A stretch of 64,000 bases of DNA from Anaerolineaceae bacterium (GTDB lineage: Bacteria; Chloroflexota; Anaerolineae; Anaerolineales; Anaerolineaceae): NCBI GenBank assembly GCA_016927865.1, contig JAFGLU010000132.1:1-64000 (forward strand), in the 5' to 3' direction. Under the pieces are notes generated by a model. It saw only the letters and a list, made by a program, of their open reading frames with translations, had not been told where the DNA came from and made no database searches. This document shows, piece after piece, positions 1-9,200 of the stretch (positions are counted from its first letter, which is position 1; the number at the start of each line of letters is the position of its first letter). The translations under genes and the position numbers were made by a program.

Positions 1-2037
1 CAGATGCGCAATGGCTGCTCCGCCATTCCCCGGCTGGGCATCCCTGCTTACGACTTCTGGAGTGAAGCGCTTCACGGCGTGGCCCGCAACGGTCGCGCCA
101 CGGTTTTTCCCCAGGCCATTGGCATGGCCGCCACCTGGGACAGGGACCTCATCAAGCGCGTCTCCAATGCCATCAGCGACGAAGGCCGCGCAAAATATCA
201 TGAAGCGCTGCGGAAAAACGGCAAGAACCTCATCTATCAGGGCATCACCTTCTGGTCGCCAAATGTCAACATCTTCCGCGATCCTCGCTGGGGGCGTGGG
301 CAAGAAACCTGGGGCGAAGACCCCTATCTCACCGGCGAAATGGGCTCGGCCTTTGTCAAAGGCCTGCAGGGTGATCATCCCCGCTACATGAAAACCGCCG
401 CCTGCGCCAAGCACTACGCCGTCCATTCCGGCCCTGAGCGCGACCGGCACACCTTCAATGCGGTCGTCTCCAAACGCGATCTAAACGCCACCTACCTGCC
501 CGCCTTCAAGAAATTGGTTCAGGAAGCCAAAGTCGAAGCCGTCATGGGTGCTTACAACCGCACCAACGATGAAGCCTGCTGCGCCAGTGAAATGCTCATG
601 GGTGAGACACTGCGCGGTAAGTGGGGCTTCGAAGGTCACTATGTCTCAGACTGCGGCGCGCTCACCGATATCCATCAGAATCACAAGATTACCGCCGATG
701 CCGCCGAAACCTGCGCCCTGGCACTCAAAAGCGGTTGCGATCTGGGTTGCGATCACGCCTACTTTGAACATCTTCAGGAAGCGATCGACCGCGGTTTGGT
801 CACTGAGGCCGATGTCGATGTTTCCCTGGCCCGCACCCTGACCACCCGCTTCAAGCTGGGCATGTTCGACCCTCAGGAATTGGTGCCCTACAGTTCCATC
901 ACAATGGATGTAGTCGGCTGCCAGGCTCACAAAGACCTCGCCTACGAAGCGGCTGTCAAATCTGTAGTTCTCCTAAAGAACAAGAACAACATCCTGCCCC
1001 TGAAAAAAGACCTGCGAACCGCTCTGGTAGTTGGCCCCAGCGCCACCAGCCTGGAAGTGCTCCTGGGCAACTACTACGGCATGAACACCGAACTCACCAG
1101 CATCCTGGAAGGCATCATAGGAGCCGTGCCCGAAGGCGTGAAACTCGAGTACCGCCAGGGCTGCATGCTCAACCAACCCAACAAGGCTCCCATGGATTGG
1201 TCCGTTTACGAAGCCGCTTCTTCCGATGTCACCATCGCGTGCGTGGGTTTCTCCCCGCTCATGGAAGGCGAGGAAGGCGACGCCATTCTCTCCGATCAAA
1301 ACGGCGACCGCCTCAGTATCGACCTGCCTGCGGCGCAGGCCGAGTACATCAAAAAGATTATTGTCGGCGGGGCTAAGGTTGTCCTGGTCGTCACTGGTGG
1401 CAGCCCCATCGTCCTGGGCGAATTGGCCGACATGGTCGAAGCCGTGGTTTACGTTTGGTACCCCGGGCAAGAAGGAGGCCGCGCGGTCGCCGACGTGCTC
1501 TTTGGTAAGGCCATCCCCTCGGGCAAACTGCCCCTCACCTTCCCCAAATCCATCGACCAACTGCCGCCCTTTGAAGATTACCGCATGACCGGGCGCACCT
1601 ATCGCTATTCCACCGCCGAGCCACTCTACCCCTTCGGCTTTGGTCTCAGCTATACGAAGTTTGAGTATTCTAACTTAACCCTCTCGGCCAACAGCATCCG
1701 CGCCCGCAGCAACATCAGCGCCAGCTTCACCCTCACCAACAAGGGTGCCGTCGCCGCTGATGAGGTTGTCCAGTTCTACCTCTCCGATCTCGAAGCTTCG
1801 GTCGAAGTTCCCATTGCCAACCTGGTTGGCTTTGAACGCGTGCACCTCGAACCTGGCCAAAGCCGAGTCATGGACTTTACCGTCACTGCCGAGATGATGA
1901 AACTGGTCAACGACGAAGGCCTATCCATGCTGGAACCCGGCATGTTCCGCCTAACCGTCGGCAGTTGCTCACCCGGTGTTCGCGGTCTGGAGCTTGGCGC
2001 CGCTAAGCCGCTCAGCGCAGTATTCGAAGTCAAATAA
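1..2037 (+). CDS. GH3 beta-glycosidase (beta-xylosidase-like), 5' truncated
   Basis: The reading frame is open from the first base and lacks the first few dozen residues normal for the family, so the gene begins outside the window. The N-terminal part (RLGIPAYDFWSEALHG) matches the GH3 barrel of beta-xylosidase/arabinofuranosidase-type enzymes. The nucleophile Asp is in YVSDCG near base 650. The GH3 C-terminal domain (ALVVGP, YPGQEGG, PLTFPKS) and a fibronectin-III-like tail (LSYTKFEY, then a beta-rich end) follow. It should remove non-reducing sugars from oligosaccharides. No signal peptide can be judged because the start is missing. It converges on the uronide operon, with a perfect hairpin between them. 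The family is clear; xylosidase versus glucosidase specificity is inference. Confidence 0.9.
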   Translation, partial: QMRNGCSAIPRLGIPAYDFWSEALHGVARNGRATVFPQAIGMAATWDRDLIKRVSNAISDEGRAKYHEALRKNGKNLIYQGITFWSPNVNIFRDPRWGRGQETWGEDPYLTGEMGSAFVKGLQGDHPRYMKTAACAKHYAVHSGPERDRHTFNAVVSKRDLNATYLPAFKKLVQEAKVEAVMGAYNRTNDEACCASEMLMGETLRGKWGFEGHYVSDCGALTDIHQNHKITADAAETCALALKSGCDLGCDHAYFEHLQEAIDRGLVTEADVDVSLARTLTTRFKLGMFDPQELVPYSSITMDVVGCQAHKDLAYEAAVKSVVLLKNKNNILPLKKDLRTALVVGPSATSLEVLLGNYYGMNTELTSILEGIIGAVPEGVKLEYRQGCMLNQPNKAPMDWSVYEAASSDVTIACVGFSPLMEGEEGDAILSDQNGDRLSIDLPAAQAEYIKKIIVGGAKVVLVVTGGSPIVLGELADMVEAVVYVWYPGQEGGRAVADVLFGKAIPSGKLPLTFPKSIDQLPPFEDYRMTGRTYRYSTAEPLYPFGFGLSYTKFEYSNLTLSANSIRARSNISASFTLTNKGAVAADEVVQFYLSDLEASVEVPIANLVGFERVHLEPGQSRVMDFTVTAEMMKLVNDEGLSMLEPGMFRLTVGSCSPGVRGLELGAAKPLSAVFEVK

Positions 2038-2045
2038 GCAACTAT

Positions 2046-2068
2046 CGCGGGCGGTCCAACCGCCCGCG
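2046..2068. terminator. Perfect 10-bp hairpin between convergent genes
   Basis: CGCGGGCGGT and ACCGCCCGCG pair perfectly around a 3-base loop, just after the GH3 stop and before the end of the leftward operon. The T-tract is weak on both sides, so a bidirectional terminator is likely but not certain. Confidence 0.5.
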
Positions 2069-2139
2069 AAAACTTTCTCATACCGAATTTACCGCAATCT
2101 CCGGCAGCGCGGGTGGAGGCCGCCCAATCCATTCTCCAG

Positions 2140-3573
2140 TTAAGCGACCGCCCCTCGCTTGATCTCCGCCAGCTTTTCCACCTCCGGACGTTCCCGGTAA
2201 AACGGGTCGATCGGATAACACCCCGAAACCATCCCGTTGCGCGGCGCGGTCGTGCAATCGCTGAAAGTGCGGCAAATGCGCTTGGATTGCAGCGCCCGCC
2301 CCGCCAAAATATCCGCCGGCATCTCCGGGTAGGACAGCACCATGCGTCCCAGTCCGACGAAATCGGCCTGCCCGCCTCGAATCACTGCCTGGGCCACGTG
2401 CGGCAGCCATTCCTGCAAACAGGAATACCCCGACCCCACTATGATCATCCCAGGGAAACGCGCCTTTAATTCTGCGGTCGCCGCGATCTGCCGCGCTACG
2501 CCCAGCAGTGGGTCTTCTGGCGGCAGATAAGCATCGGAAGGCGGAAAGTATGCCGGGCGCTGGATGTGCGGGTTGTAATAGGGGCTGCCCGCCGTCGCGC
2601 AAATCATCTTCACACCCAGCTCGCTCAACATTGACAGGAACCGCGCCGGCTCATCCAGGTTGTAGCCCACCCCCGTGCCGTCTCCGCCAAACAAAAACGG
2701 CACGTCTGCGCCCGCTGCCACCGCCTGCCCCACCCGGTCATCCCCGGGGCGGAAAGGCACAAAGTCGTACAAGCTCAGCCGCACCCCAATGCCCAGCCCA
2801 GGCGCCGCGGCTTGAATGCCCGTAATGATCTCGCGTGCCAGCCGGGTGCGATTCTCCAAACTGCCCCCATACCGCCCCGGTCGCTCCACCGCCGAGAGAA
2901 ATTCGTGCAGCAAATAGCCGTGGCAGTGCTTCACATCCACGAAATCAAAGCCCGCTTCTTGCGCCAGCACCGCCGCGCGGATGTAGTCCTGCACCAATTC
3001 TTCCAGCTCATCGTCTGAAAACACCTTGCCCGAAGGGATGGGCAGCCCAAAACGCGGATTGAGCAGCGAGTGGTCATAAGCCAGGCGCGGCTCCAAAGCC
3101 TTGCCGTTGGGGCGGCAAAACCGCCCCGAATGCGTCAACTGCAAGCCAATCACCAGCCCATCACTGCTCCCCGTTGCCTCGCAGTGACTTTTCACCAGCG
3201 TATCCCGCAGGTAGATCAACCCCGCCAGGGTCTCCGGCGCAACCACCAACTGGTTGGGGTTGGCCCGCCCATCCGGGCGCACCGCCGCAGCTTCGCCGCC
3301 CCACACCAGCTTGGCCCCGCTGGCCCCAAAATTCCGCCAGCGCCGCAGGGTCAACTCCGAAGGATTCCCATCCGGCTGTGCGTCCCAGCCTTCCATCGGC
3401 AGCACCGCGAAGCGGTTGCCAATGTTCAAGCCCTGCACCGCCAAAGGCTGCGCAAGTGGCGACTTTCCCGGCTCTGCCAGGTCCGCGTCGAAAGGCATCT
3501 CAATGCCATTCTTTACCAGGTAAGCCTGGAAATCGGCACTTGTCTTGAATGAAGCAGGTTTGCGGTAATTCAT
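2140..3573 (-). CDS. Old Yellow Enzyme family NADH:flavin oxidoreductase
   Basis: An FMN-binding TIM-barrel oxidoreductase of 477 aa, longer than classic OYEs (about 360 aa) but without the C-terminal FAD/NADH domain of dienoyl-CoA reductases. Family marks are [12 protein letters not shown] near the N-terminus, [31 protein letters not shown] and a C-terminal FMN loop ([21 protein letters not shown]). The C-terminus keeps Cys residues (ICRTFSDC, then SGCYPIDP) in a pattern recalling the FeS motif of dienoyl-CoA reductases with a Cys missing, so a cluster is doubtful. It is the last gene of the operon; its start lies one base from the aldolase stop, so they are co-transcribed. A reduction of an unsaturated keto-sugar intermediate would fit but is inference. 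Confidence 0.85.
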   Translation of the reverse strand: MNYRKPASFKTSADFQAYLVKNGIEMPFDADLAEPGKSPLAQPLAVQGLNIGNRFAVLPMEGWDAQPDGNPSELTLRRWRNFGASGAKLVWGGEAAAVRPDGRANPNQLVVAPETLAGLIYLRDTLVKSHCEATGSSDGLVIGLQLTHSGRFCRPNGKALEPRLAYDHSLLNPRFGLPIPSGKVFSDDELEELVQDYIRAAVLAQEAGFDFVDVKHCHGYLLHEFLSAVERPGRYGGSLENRTRLAREIITGIQAAAPGLGIGVRLSLYDFVPFRPGDDRVGQAVAAGADVPFLFGGDGTGVGYNLDEPARFLSMLSELGVKMICATAGSPYYNPHIQRPAYFPPSDAYLPPEDPLLGVARQIAATAELKARFPGMIIVGSGYSCLQEWLPHVAQAVIRGGQADFVGLGRMVLSYPEMPADILAGRALQSKRICRTFSDCTTAPRNGMVSGCYPIDPFYRERPEVEKLAEIKRGAVA

Positions 3574-3574
3574 C

Positions 3575-4240
3575 CTATTTCTTGACGCGAGCTTCTTTGA
3601 TCCAGGCGATCATGTTGGCCACGTTCGGCCCTGCCGTCGAGAAGTCTCCGCTGGCCAGCATCGATTTGGAGATCAACGCGCTTCCAATCCCCAGGCAGGC
3701 CGCGCCCGCGCCAATCCACTTGTTCACGTTCTCCTGCGTTGGCTCCACCCCGCCGGAGGGCATCAGTTTGGCCCACGGCAGCGGCCCCAGCACCGCCTTG
3801 ATCAGTTCTGGGCTGGGCGGGAAAATCTTGATGATCTCGCAGCCGGCCTCTTCGGCGTTGGATATCTCAGTCGGCGTAGCCGTGCCCGGCAGGTAAGCGA
3901 TCTTGCGCCGGTTACACAGCTTGGCCACCTCGGGGTTAAAGTTGGGGCTGACGATGTAGTTGGCCCCATGCGCAATGAACAGCGCCGCCGTGGGCGCCTC
4001 CAGCACCGACCCCACCCCAAAGATCAGGTTGGGGTTGGCCTTGCGGAAGTGTTCCACCATTCCGCTGAAGACCGCCAGAGCGCCCTCGCCGCGGTTGGTG
4101 AACTCAATGCATCGCACCCCGCCCGAAGCAATCGCTTCAGCCGCCGCAATGGCCTTTTCCAGGCTGGGCGTATAGAACAACGGCACGACCCCGTCCGAAA
4201 GGACAGTTGTATAGAAAGTCAAACGATCAACAGCAGGCAT
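3575..4240 (-). CDS. KDPG/KHG-type aldolase (2-keto-3-deoxy sugar acid aldolase)
   Basis: A 221-aa class I aldolase of the Eda family, cleaving 2-keto-3-deoxy-(6-phospho)gluconate or a relative to pyruvate and an aldehyde. The start was set at MPAVDRLTF because AAGGAG lies just upstream; a longer frame would run into the SDR gene. Visible motifs are the substrate loop [12 protein letters not shown], the PGTATPTEI loop, the Schiff-base Lys in IIKIFPPS, and the phosphate-binding end ([16 protein letters not shown]). It sits between the SDR (10 bp away) and the OYE gene (1 bp). With GH88 and SDR this makes a plausible uronate route ending in central metabolism. Exact substrate is unknown. Confidence 0.88.
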   Translation of the reverse strand: MPAVDRLTFYTTVLSDGVVPLFYTPSLEKAIAAAEAIASGGVRCIEFTNRGEGALAVFSGMVEHFRKANPNLIFGVGSVLEAPTAALFIAHGANYIVSPNFNPEVAKLCNRRKIAYLPGTATPTEISNAEEAGCEIIKIFPPSPELIKAVLGPLPWAKLMPSGGVEPTQENVNKWIGAGAACLGIGSALISKSMLASGDFSTAGPNVANMIAWIKEARVKK

Positions 4241-4250
4241 TTCATTCTCC

Positions 4251-5021
4251 TTACAGGCGGCGGAGGTGAAAACCGCCGTCCACATGAATAATTTCGCCGG
4301 TGGAATAGGGCAATGCCCCTTCGGCGATGGCAACAACGGCGCGGGCCACATCTTCCGCCTTTCCCCAGCGGGAAAGCGGCAGCAGCCCGCCTTCAATCAT
4401 CCGGTCATACTTTTCCTGCACCACGGCAGTCATATCCGTCTCAATGATCCCCGGGCGCACCTCGTACACCAAGATTCCGTGCGCCGCCAGCCGGTCGGCG
4501 AACAGGGCGGTCATCATGCCCATGCCCGCCTTCGACAGGCAGTATTCCCCGCGCGAGGTGCTGCTGGTCGTCGCGCTGGTCGAGCCGATATTGACAATCA
4601 TTGCCGGAGCGCCGTCTGAGCGGGTTGGGCGCTCGATCATCTGTCTGGCAACCATCTGCGTCAGAAAGAACGGCCCCTTCAGGTTGGTCGCCAGCACCTC
4701 GTCATAGCTTTCTTCGCCCATCTCAAGCAAATCGGCCCGCACGCGCGGCGCCATCCCGGCGTTATTCACCAGCAAGTCAATGCGCCCAAAGGCCGTCAGC
4801 GTCTCTTGAACCAGCCGCTTGCGATCCTCCGCCAGGCTGATATCGGCCTGAATGGCCCTTGCCGTGCCGCCCGCGGAGCGGATGGCCTGCACGGTTTCTT
4901 CCGCCGCCTGCGCGCCACTGCGATAGTTAACAGCCACGCTCCAGCCCTTTTCCGCCAGAGCCAAAGCAATCGCCCGGCCAATCCCGCGGCTGCCCCCGGT
5001 GACCAATGCAACTTTACTCAT
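4251..5021 (-). CDS. SDR family oxidoreductase (FabG/KduD-like)
   Basis: A 256-aa classical short-chain dehydrogenase. It shows the NAD(P) motif TGGSRGIG at the N-terminus, NNAG near residue 90, catalytic Tyr/Lys in YCLSK, and the C-terminal VDGGFHL end. The first codons overlap the last 8 bp of the GH88 gene, implying translational coupling. Annotation pipelines would call it 3-oxoacyl-ACP reductase, but the neighbours (GH88, KDPG-type aldolase) make a 2-keto-3-deoxygluconate 5-dehydrogenase-like role (KduD) or another sugar-acid dehydrogenase more likely. That assignment rests on context only. Confidence 0.88.
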   Translation of the reverse strand: MSKVALVTGGSRGIGRAIALALAEKGWSVAVNYRSGAQAAEETVQAIRSAGGTARAIQADISLAEDRKRLVQETLTAFGRIDLLVNNAGMAPRVRADLLEMGEESYDEVLATNLKGPFFLTQMVARQMIERPTRSDGAPAMIVNIGSTSATTSSTSRGEYCLSKAGMGMMTALFADRLAAHGILVYEVRPGIIETDMTAVVQEKYDRMIEGGLLPLSRWGKAEDVARAVVAIAEGALPYSTGEIIHVDGGFHLRRL

Positions 5022-6117
5022 GCAGCACCTTATACAGCGCTTCCAGGAAGAAATACTCGCCCCACATCACACTTTCATCCACCCCCAGGCCTTTGCGTTG
5101 GTGGTACATCCCGTGTTTGAGAATACCCTCCCAGCTCGGCGTCTGGTCGGCCAGAAACTCCGGCGTGCATAACGTGTCCAATATCTTCAGTGCATAATCC
5201 CGGTACAGCCTGGCTCGGCCCCAGTCGTGGGTCAGCTTCGCCAGGTTCAGCAGCCCCGAAGCCGCAATTGCCGCCGCTGAGCTTTCATACGCATAAGCCG
5301 GGTGGGGTTCGTCCCAATCGTTGGGCGGAACGCCATGCGCGGGCGTGCGCTCCATGTAAAAACGCGCGCAAGCCTCTGCGGTCTCCAAAAAGCGCTCGTC
5401 TCCGGTCAGCCCGTAGACAGTGCCAAACCCATACAGCGCCCAGGCCTGCCCGCGCGCCCAGGCCGAATCGGCCCGCCAGCCCTGCTGCGTGCTCTGCCGC
5501 AGAAACTCGCCGCTCCCCAAGTCAAAAATCCCTTCGTGGGCCGTGCTGCCATCTCCGCGCACCAGCGCCCGGCGTGTGGTCAGGCAGTGCCGCAGGGCAA
5601 TTGACTCGAGCTCCGCATCCTTGCTTTGCTGCGCAGCGTAAAAGACGATCCCCACGTTCATCATGATATCGATGAACAGGCTGTCTTCCGCCAGGAACGA
5701 GCACATATACTGGCCCTTCTCTTTGAAACGCAAGCCCATCGTCCGCCCCGCCTGAATCAGCACCTCGTTTATAGCCGGAACCCCGGTCAGGTCGTACCAG
5801 CGTTTATACGTCGACCAAAACAGAAAACCCAGGTCATGCACGTTGCGATCCAGCTTGCGCGGTTCGATCAGGCGGCTGTAATGCTCCGCCCGAACCCGCC
5901 AGATTTCATCGCCGGAATGCTGGTAAAGCAGCCACAACTGCCCGCCCAGAAAGCCCTCGCACCAGTTTGTCCAGCTCTCCCCGTCCAAATTCCACACCCC
6001 GCTACGGGTGTACATGGGAAACTGATCGGGGTGCCGGGTCACCAGGCGGTCCAATTGACCCGCTGCAAACACCAAGGCTTCTTCATAGCGTGGATTGATG
6101 CAAGGTTCAGCCATCAT
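5014..6117 (-). CDS. GH88 unsaturated glucuronyl hydrolase
   Basis: A 367-aa (alpha/alpha)6-barrel enzyme of family GH88, which hydrates and removes the delta-4,5-unsaturated uronic acid left by polysaccharide lyases. The two characteristic Asp residues are in NVHDLGFLF (about residue 93) and LFIDIMMNV (about residue 150). The N-terminal [17 protein letters not shown] and the late [11 protein letters not shown] also fit. There is no signal peptide, so it acts in the cytoplasm on imported oligosaccharides. The start has AAAGGA six bases upstream. It overlaps the SDR gene by 8 bp and follows the FAD oxidoreductase by 48 bp. This enzyme gives the operon its clearest biochemical meaning. Confidence 0.92.
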   Translation of the reverse strand: MMAEPCINPRYEEALVFAAGQLDRLVTRHPDQFPMYTRSGVWNLDGESWTNWCEGFLGGQLWLLYQHSGDEIWRVRAEHYSRLIEPRKLDRNVHDLGFLFWSTYKRWYDLTGVPAINEVLIQAGRTMGLRFKEKGQYMCSFLAEDSLFIDIMMNVGIVFYAAQQSKDAELESIALRHCLTTRRALVRGDGSTAHEGIFDLGSGEFLRQSTQQGWRADSAWARGQAWALYGFGTVYGLTGDERFLETAEACARFYMERTPAHGVPPNDWDEPHPAYAYESSAAAIAASGLLNLAKLTHDWGRARLYRDYALKILDTLCTPEFLADQTPSWEGILKHGMYHQRKGLGVDESVMWGEYFFLEALYKVLHE

Positions 6118-6165
6118 GTTCTGTCCTTTTGGATAATGGGAACGCCATTAATTTTAGCACAGGAT

Positions 6166-7494
6166 TTACCCGGCGAAATTAGGCAGGTACGCCCCCATCG
6201 CTACCAGTCGCCGCTGCAAAGCCTGGACGGGCACCCCCCGCGGATCGCAGCCCAGTTCACAAACCAGGGCCGCTGCCATCCCCGCTGCCTGCCCGGTGAT
6301 ATAGCAGCCCGGCATCACCCGCAGCGAGCTTTGCATGTAGCGGTCCGTAGACACGCAGCGTCCTGCCACCAATCCATTCTGCAATCCTCTGGGGAGCAAA
6401 ACGCCGTAAGGAATGCCGTAATTCTCGCCGGGCTTGTAACGCAAGGTGGTATGGTCTTTTTCAAAAGCCGCGAAATCGTCCTTAGAGGAAGTCGCGGCGT
6501 GAACATCCACGTTGTAAGAATAGCGCCCAATCTCATCGGCAAACACGGCCCGCTCCTCAAAATGCCGCAGTTCCAATACAAAGTCGCCCACAATGCGCCG
6601 CGACTCGCGGATGCCCGGCAGCATGCCCGTGCCCGCCAGGTGCATCGACTCGAAGCCGTTCTGCACATACTGGCGGTAATAAATCTCGTACTCCTCGATA
6701 ATTTTGCGCCCCAAAAGCAGCGCCTCGGTCAGCGAACGTTCATCGGTGGCGTCGACTCCAAACATGTGCCCAATGTTTCCGCCGCCCATGCCCGGCCCCA
6801 CGTGCCAGATGCCCGGCAGGTGCCAGTCCTCTTGGGTAAACACCTTGTCGCGAAAGGCATCCTCCAGGCGAAACTTCTGGTGCTGCGGCAGCGCGTTGGC
6901 TCGCTCCCAATCGATGTTCGCCCACAGGCTGCACAACGTCCCCGGCATCATGCGTCCTTGCGCATCCCCCTTCTCAAACTCCGCCCCCGCCCAGGCTGCC
7001 AGGTCACCGTCCCCGGTCGCATCGATATACACCCCCGCTTTCACGGCAAACAGCCCGCTCTTCCCCGCGCAAACAACGTGCTCAATTCGGCCGTTTTTCG
7101 CCTCCACTCCAATTATCTGCGTGAGGAATGAGAACCCAAACCCGGCCTCCGCTGCCATCTGGTCGTACACTCGTTTGAGATCTTCCACGTTGATGGACAC
7201 GCTCAAATCCGGGCGATCATCGGCCAGGCCCCGCCGCGCCTTCAGCCTGGAATACACCTCTTCGCCAAACCCCGCCGCCAGAAAGTGCACGCCATCGCTG
7301 AACTGCATGAACGCGGGCACCAAAGCCGCCGTGCCCATGCCGCCAAAACAACCCTGTCCCTCCACCAGGAACACCCGGCAGCCCTGGCGCGCAGCCGTCA
7401 CCGCCGCGGCCACGCCTGCAGGCCCGCCCCCTGCCACAAATACATCCACTTCATGCCGCACCGGAATCGAACGGGTAAACTCAAGAGAGTCCAT
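6166..7494 (-). CDS. FAD-dependent oxidoreductase
   Basis: A 442-aa flavoprotein with an N-terminal dinucleotide-binding fold (VFVAGGGPAGVAAAV), a second FAD contact (FLVEGQGCFGGMGTAALVP), DATGDGDLAAWAG in the middle and a late GLVAGRCVSTD/AAGMAAALV segment. The family is common in environmental sugar-use clusters and its substrates are mostly unknown. The start at base 7494 is favoured over a longer frame (to 7689) because GAAAGGAG lies seven bases upstream and the FAD motif then falls near residue 15. It is the first gene of the uronide operon. Together with the OYE-type enzyme it suggests a redox modification of the sugar that the textbook uronate pathway lacks. Confidence 0.85.
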   Translation of the reverse strand: MDSLEFTRSIPVRHEVDVFVAGGGPAGVAAAVTAARQGCRVFLVEGQGCFGGMGTAALVPAFMQFSDGVHFLAAGFGEEVYSRLKARRGLADDRPDLSVSINVEDLKRVYDQMAAEAGFGFSFLTQIIGVEAKNGRIEHVVCAGKSGLFAVKAGVYIDATGDGDLAAWAGAEFEKGDAQGRMMPGTLCSLWANIDWERANALPQHQKFRLEDAFRDKVFTQEDWHLPGIWHVGPGMGGGNIGHMFGVDATDERSLTEALLLGRKIIEEYEIYYRQYVQNGFESMHLAGTGMLPGIRESRRIVGDFVLELRHFEERAVFADEIGRYSYNVDVHAATSSKDDFAAFEKDHTTLRYKPGENYGIPYGVLLPRGLQNGLVAGRCVSTDRYMQSSLRVMPGCYITGQAAGMAAALVCELGCDPRGVPVQALQRRLVAMGAYLPNFAG

Positions 7495-7808
7495 GCTGCT
7501 CCTTTCAAGTTGACCAAACCGCCGCCCTCTATAAAATTGTACACCACTCCACAAGCCGCTTACCTTCGCTGGCTGCATCTCTTCGTAGCGGCACGGGGAA
7601 ATGCGCATCCCAAATCCATCTTCAAGCCACCCCCGTGCCTCTTTCCTGCTTTCTTGAATTTTCTGCCATAACTCACGCACATAACTCATCTAACCAGGAA
7701 AACCTGGCTTCCGCGAACTGAGCAAGGGCTTTAGCCCGCGCCAAACAAGAACCACATCGCTATGCTACAATACAAATGGAACTCTATCCAAATATTTTGA
7801 GGAACCCT
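7495..7808. other. Divergent intergenic region with a repeat remnant
   Basis: About 310 bp between the FAD oxidoreductase and GH4 starts. It must hold promoters for both directions. A TACAAT box at 7766-7771 is a possible -10 for GH4, with no good -35. The stretch 7713-7745 (CTGAGCAAGGGCTTTAGCCC and on) resembles the hairpin of the dispersed repeats near 10570 and 43800. An open frame from 7689 into the FAD gene exists but is probably not translated. Confidence 0.4.
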
Positions 7809-9200
7809 ATGCCCCACACTAAAATTACCGTCATCGGCGCAGGCAGCGCCAGTTTCGGTCTGAATACCATCGGCTCTTTGATGAAAAGCAAAAAGCTCCG
7901 CGGCAGCCACATCGCCCTGGTGGACCGCAACCCCGAAGCCCTGGGACTGATGCACCGCCTGGCCCAACGCCTCAACCGCGACTGGGACGCGCAGATGACC
8001 CTCACCGCGCACACCCATCACACCGAAGCCCTCCCCGGCACATCCTTTGTTGTCGCCGCCATCGAGGTGCCCCCGCGCGAAGAACTCTGGCGCATAGATT
8101 ACGAAATCCCCCTCAAATACGGCGTGCGCCAGCCCTATGCCGAAAACGGCGGCCCCGGCGGCTTCGCCCACGCCGCCCGTAACATCGGCCCGGTGCTCGA
8201 GATTGCCCACGACATGGAAGCTCTCTGCCCCGAAGCCTACTACATCAACTTCACCAACCCCATGGTGCGCATCTGCGACGCGATCAACCGCTACAGCAAA
8301 ATCAAGGTCATCGGCCTGTGCCACCAGATCTACGAGGGTTATGCCATGGCCGGGTACATCCTGGCCGACAAGCTCGGCATCCAGCGCCCCGAAGGCTTTG
8401 TCAGCACCCACGCCGACCGCGCCTACTGGGGCAAGATCTTTCAGCTCATCCACGCCACCGTGCCCCTCGTCGACATCAAAGCCGCCGGCCTCAACCACTT
8501 CACCTGGATTATGGACATCCGCGACCGCCGCACCGGCGAAGACCTCTACCCCGCGCTCCGCGAGGGCTGGGACAAAGCCCCCGATTGGTTCGAGCCGCTC
8601 ACCCGCCGCGTCTATGACGCCTTCGGCTGGATGCCCGTTCCCGGCGACGAGCACCTCGACGAGTACCTGCCCTGGTGCAGCGACCCGCTCACCAAACCCT
8701 GGGAAAAGTACGATCTCAGCCTCTACGATTGGGATGCCAATGCCGCCCACCGTAAGGAAGGCCATCAAGAAATTGCCTTGATGGGCGAAGGCCAGAAGAG
8801 CATCGATCACCTCAAGGATGCCGACAGCGAAGGCGCCCTGGAAGTCATCGAAGCCGTCTCCGGCGCGGGCAACGACTACCACCTTGCCGTCAATCTGCCC
8901 AACACCGGTCAGATCAGCAATTTGCCATTAAACACCATCGTCGAGACCCCCGCCGTGCTTTCAGGCATGGGCCCTCGCCCTGTCTCGATGGGCGCCCTGC
9001 CCGAAGGCGTGGCGGAACTCTTGCGTCGCGAAGCCGCCGTGGTCAAGCTGTGCGTCGATGCCGCCGTGAGCGGGGATCGCGCTTTAGCCTTGCAAGCCCT
9101 GCTTCTCGACCCCGTCATCACCGACCTGGACGTAGCTCGCCAGGTGCTGGACGACTACCTCACCACCTACCGCGAGCACCTGCCCCAGTTCTGGCGCTAG
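7809..9200 (+). CDS. GH4 glycosidase (alpha-glucosidase/galacturonidase type)
   Basis: A 463-aa NAD- and Mn-dependent glycosidase of family 4, which works by oxidation at C3 and elimination. The Rossmann motif VIGAGSASFGLNTIGS opens the protein. The Cys/His metal site is in GLCHQIY (about residue 175) and the second His in GLNHFTWI. NFTNPMVRIC is also typical. The start at 7809 follows TTGAGGAA and puts the Rossmann motif near residue 6; the frame is open 11 codons further upstream. Its stop overlaps that of galactokinase in a shared CTAG. The unusual mechanism tolerates uronic or unsaturated sugars, which fits the neighbouring uronide operon. Confidence 0.9.
   Translation: MPHTKITVIGAGSASFGLNTIGSLMKSKKLRGSHIALVDRNPEALGLMHRLAQRLNRDWDAQMTLTAHTHHTEALPGTSFVVAAIEVPPREELWRIDYEIPLKYGVRQPYAENGGPGGFAHAARNIGPVLEIAHDMEALCPEAYYINFTNPMVRICDAINRYSKIKVIGLCHQIYEGYAMAGYILADKLGIQRPEGFVSTHADRAYWGKIFQLIHATVPLVDIKAAGLNHFTWIMDIRDRRTGEDLYPALREGWDKAPDWFEPLTRRVYDAFGWMPVPGDEHLDEYLPWCSDPLTKPWEKYDLSLYDWDANAAHRKEGHQEIALMGEGQKSIDHLKDADSEGALEVIEAVSGAGNDYHLAVNLPNTGQISNLPLNTIVETPAVLSGMGPRPVSMGALPEGVAELLRREAAVVKLCVDAAVSGDRALALQALLLDPVITDLDVARQVLDDYLTTYREHLPQFWR

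Noticed and set aside
5626-7131. 501-codon open frame on the + strand
   Set aside because: Antisense to GH88 and the FAD oxidoreductase; low-complexity composition and no start signal.
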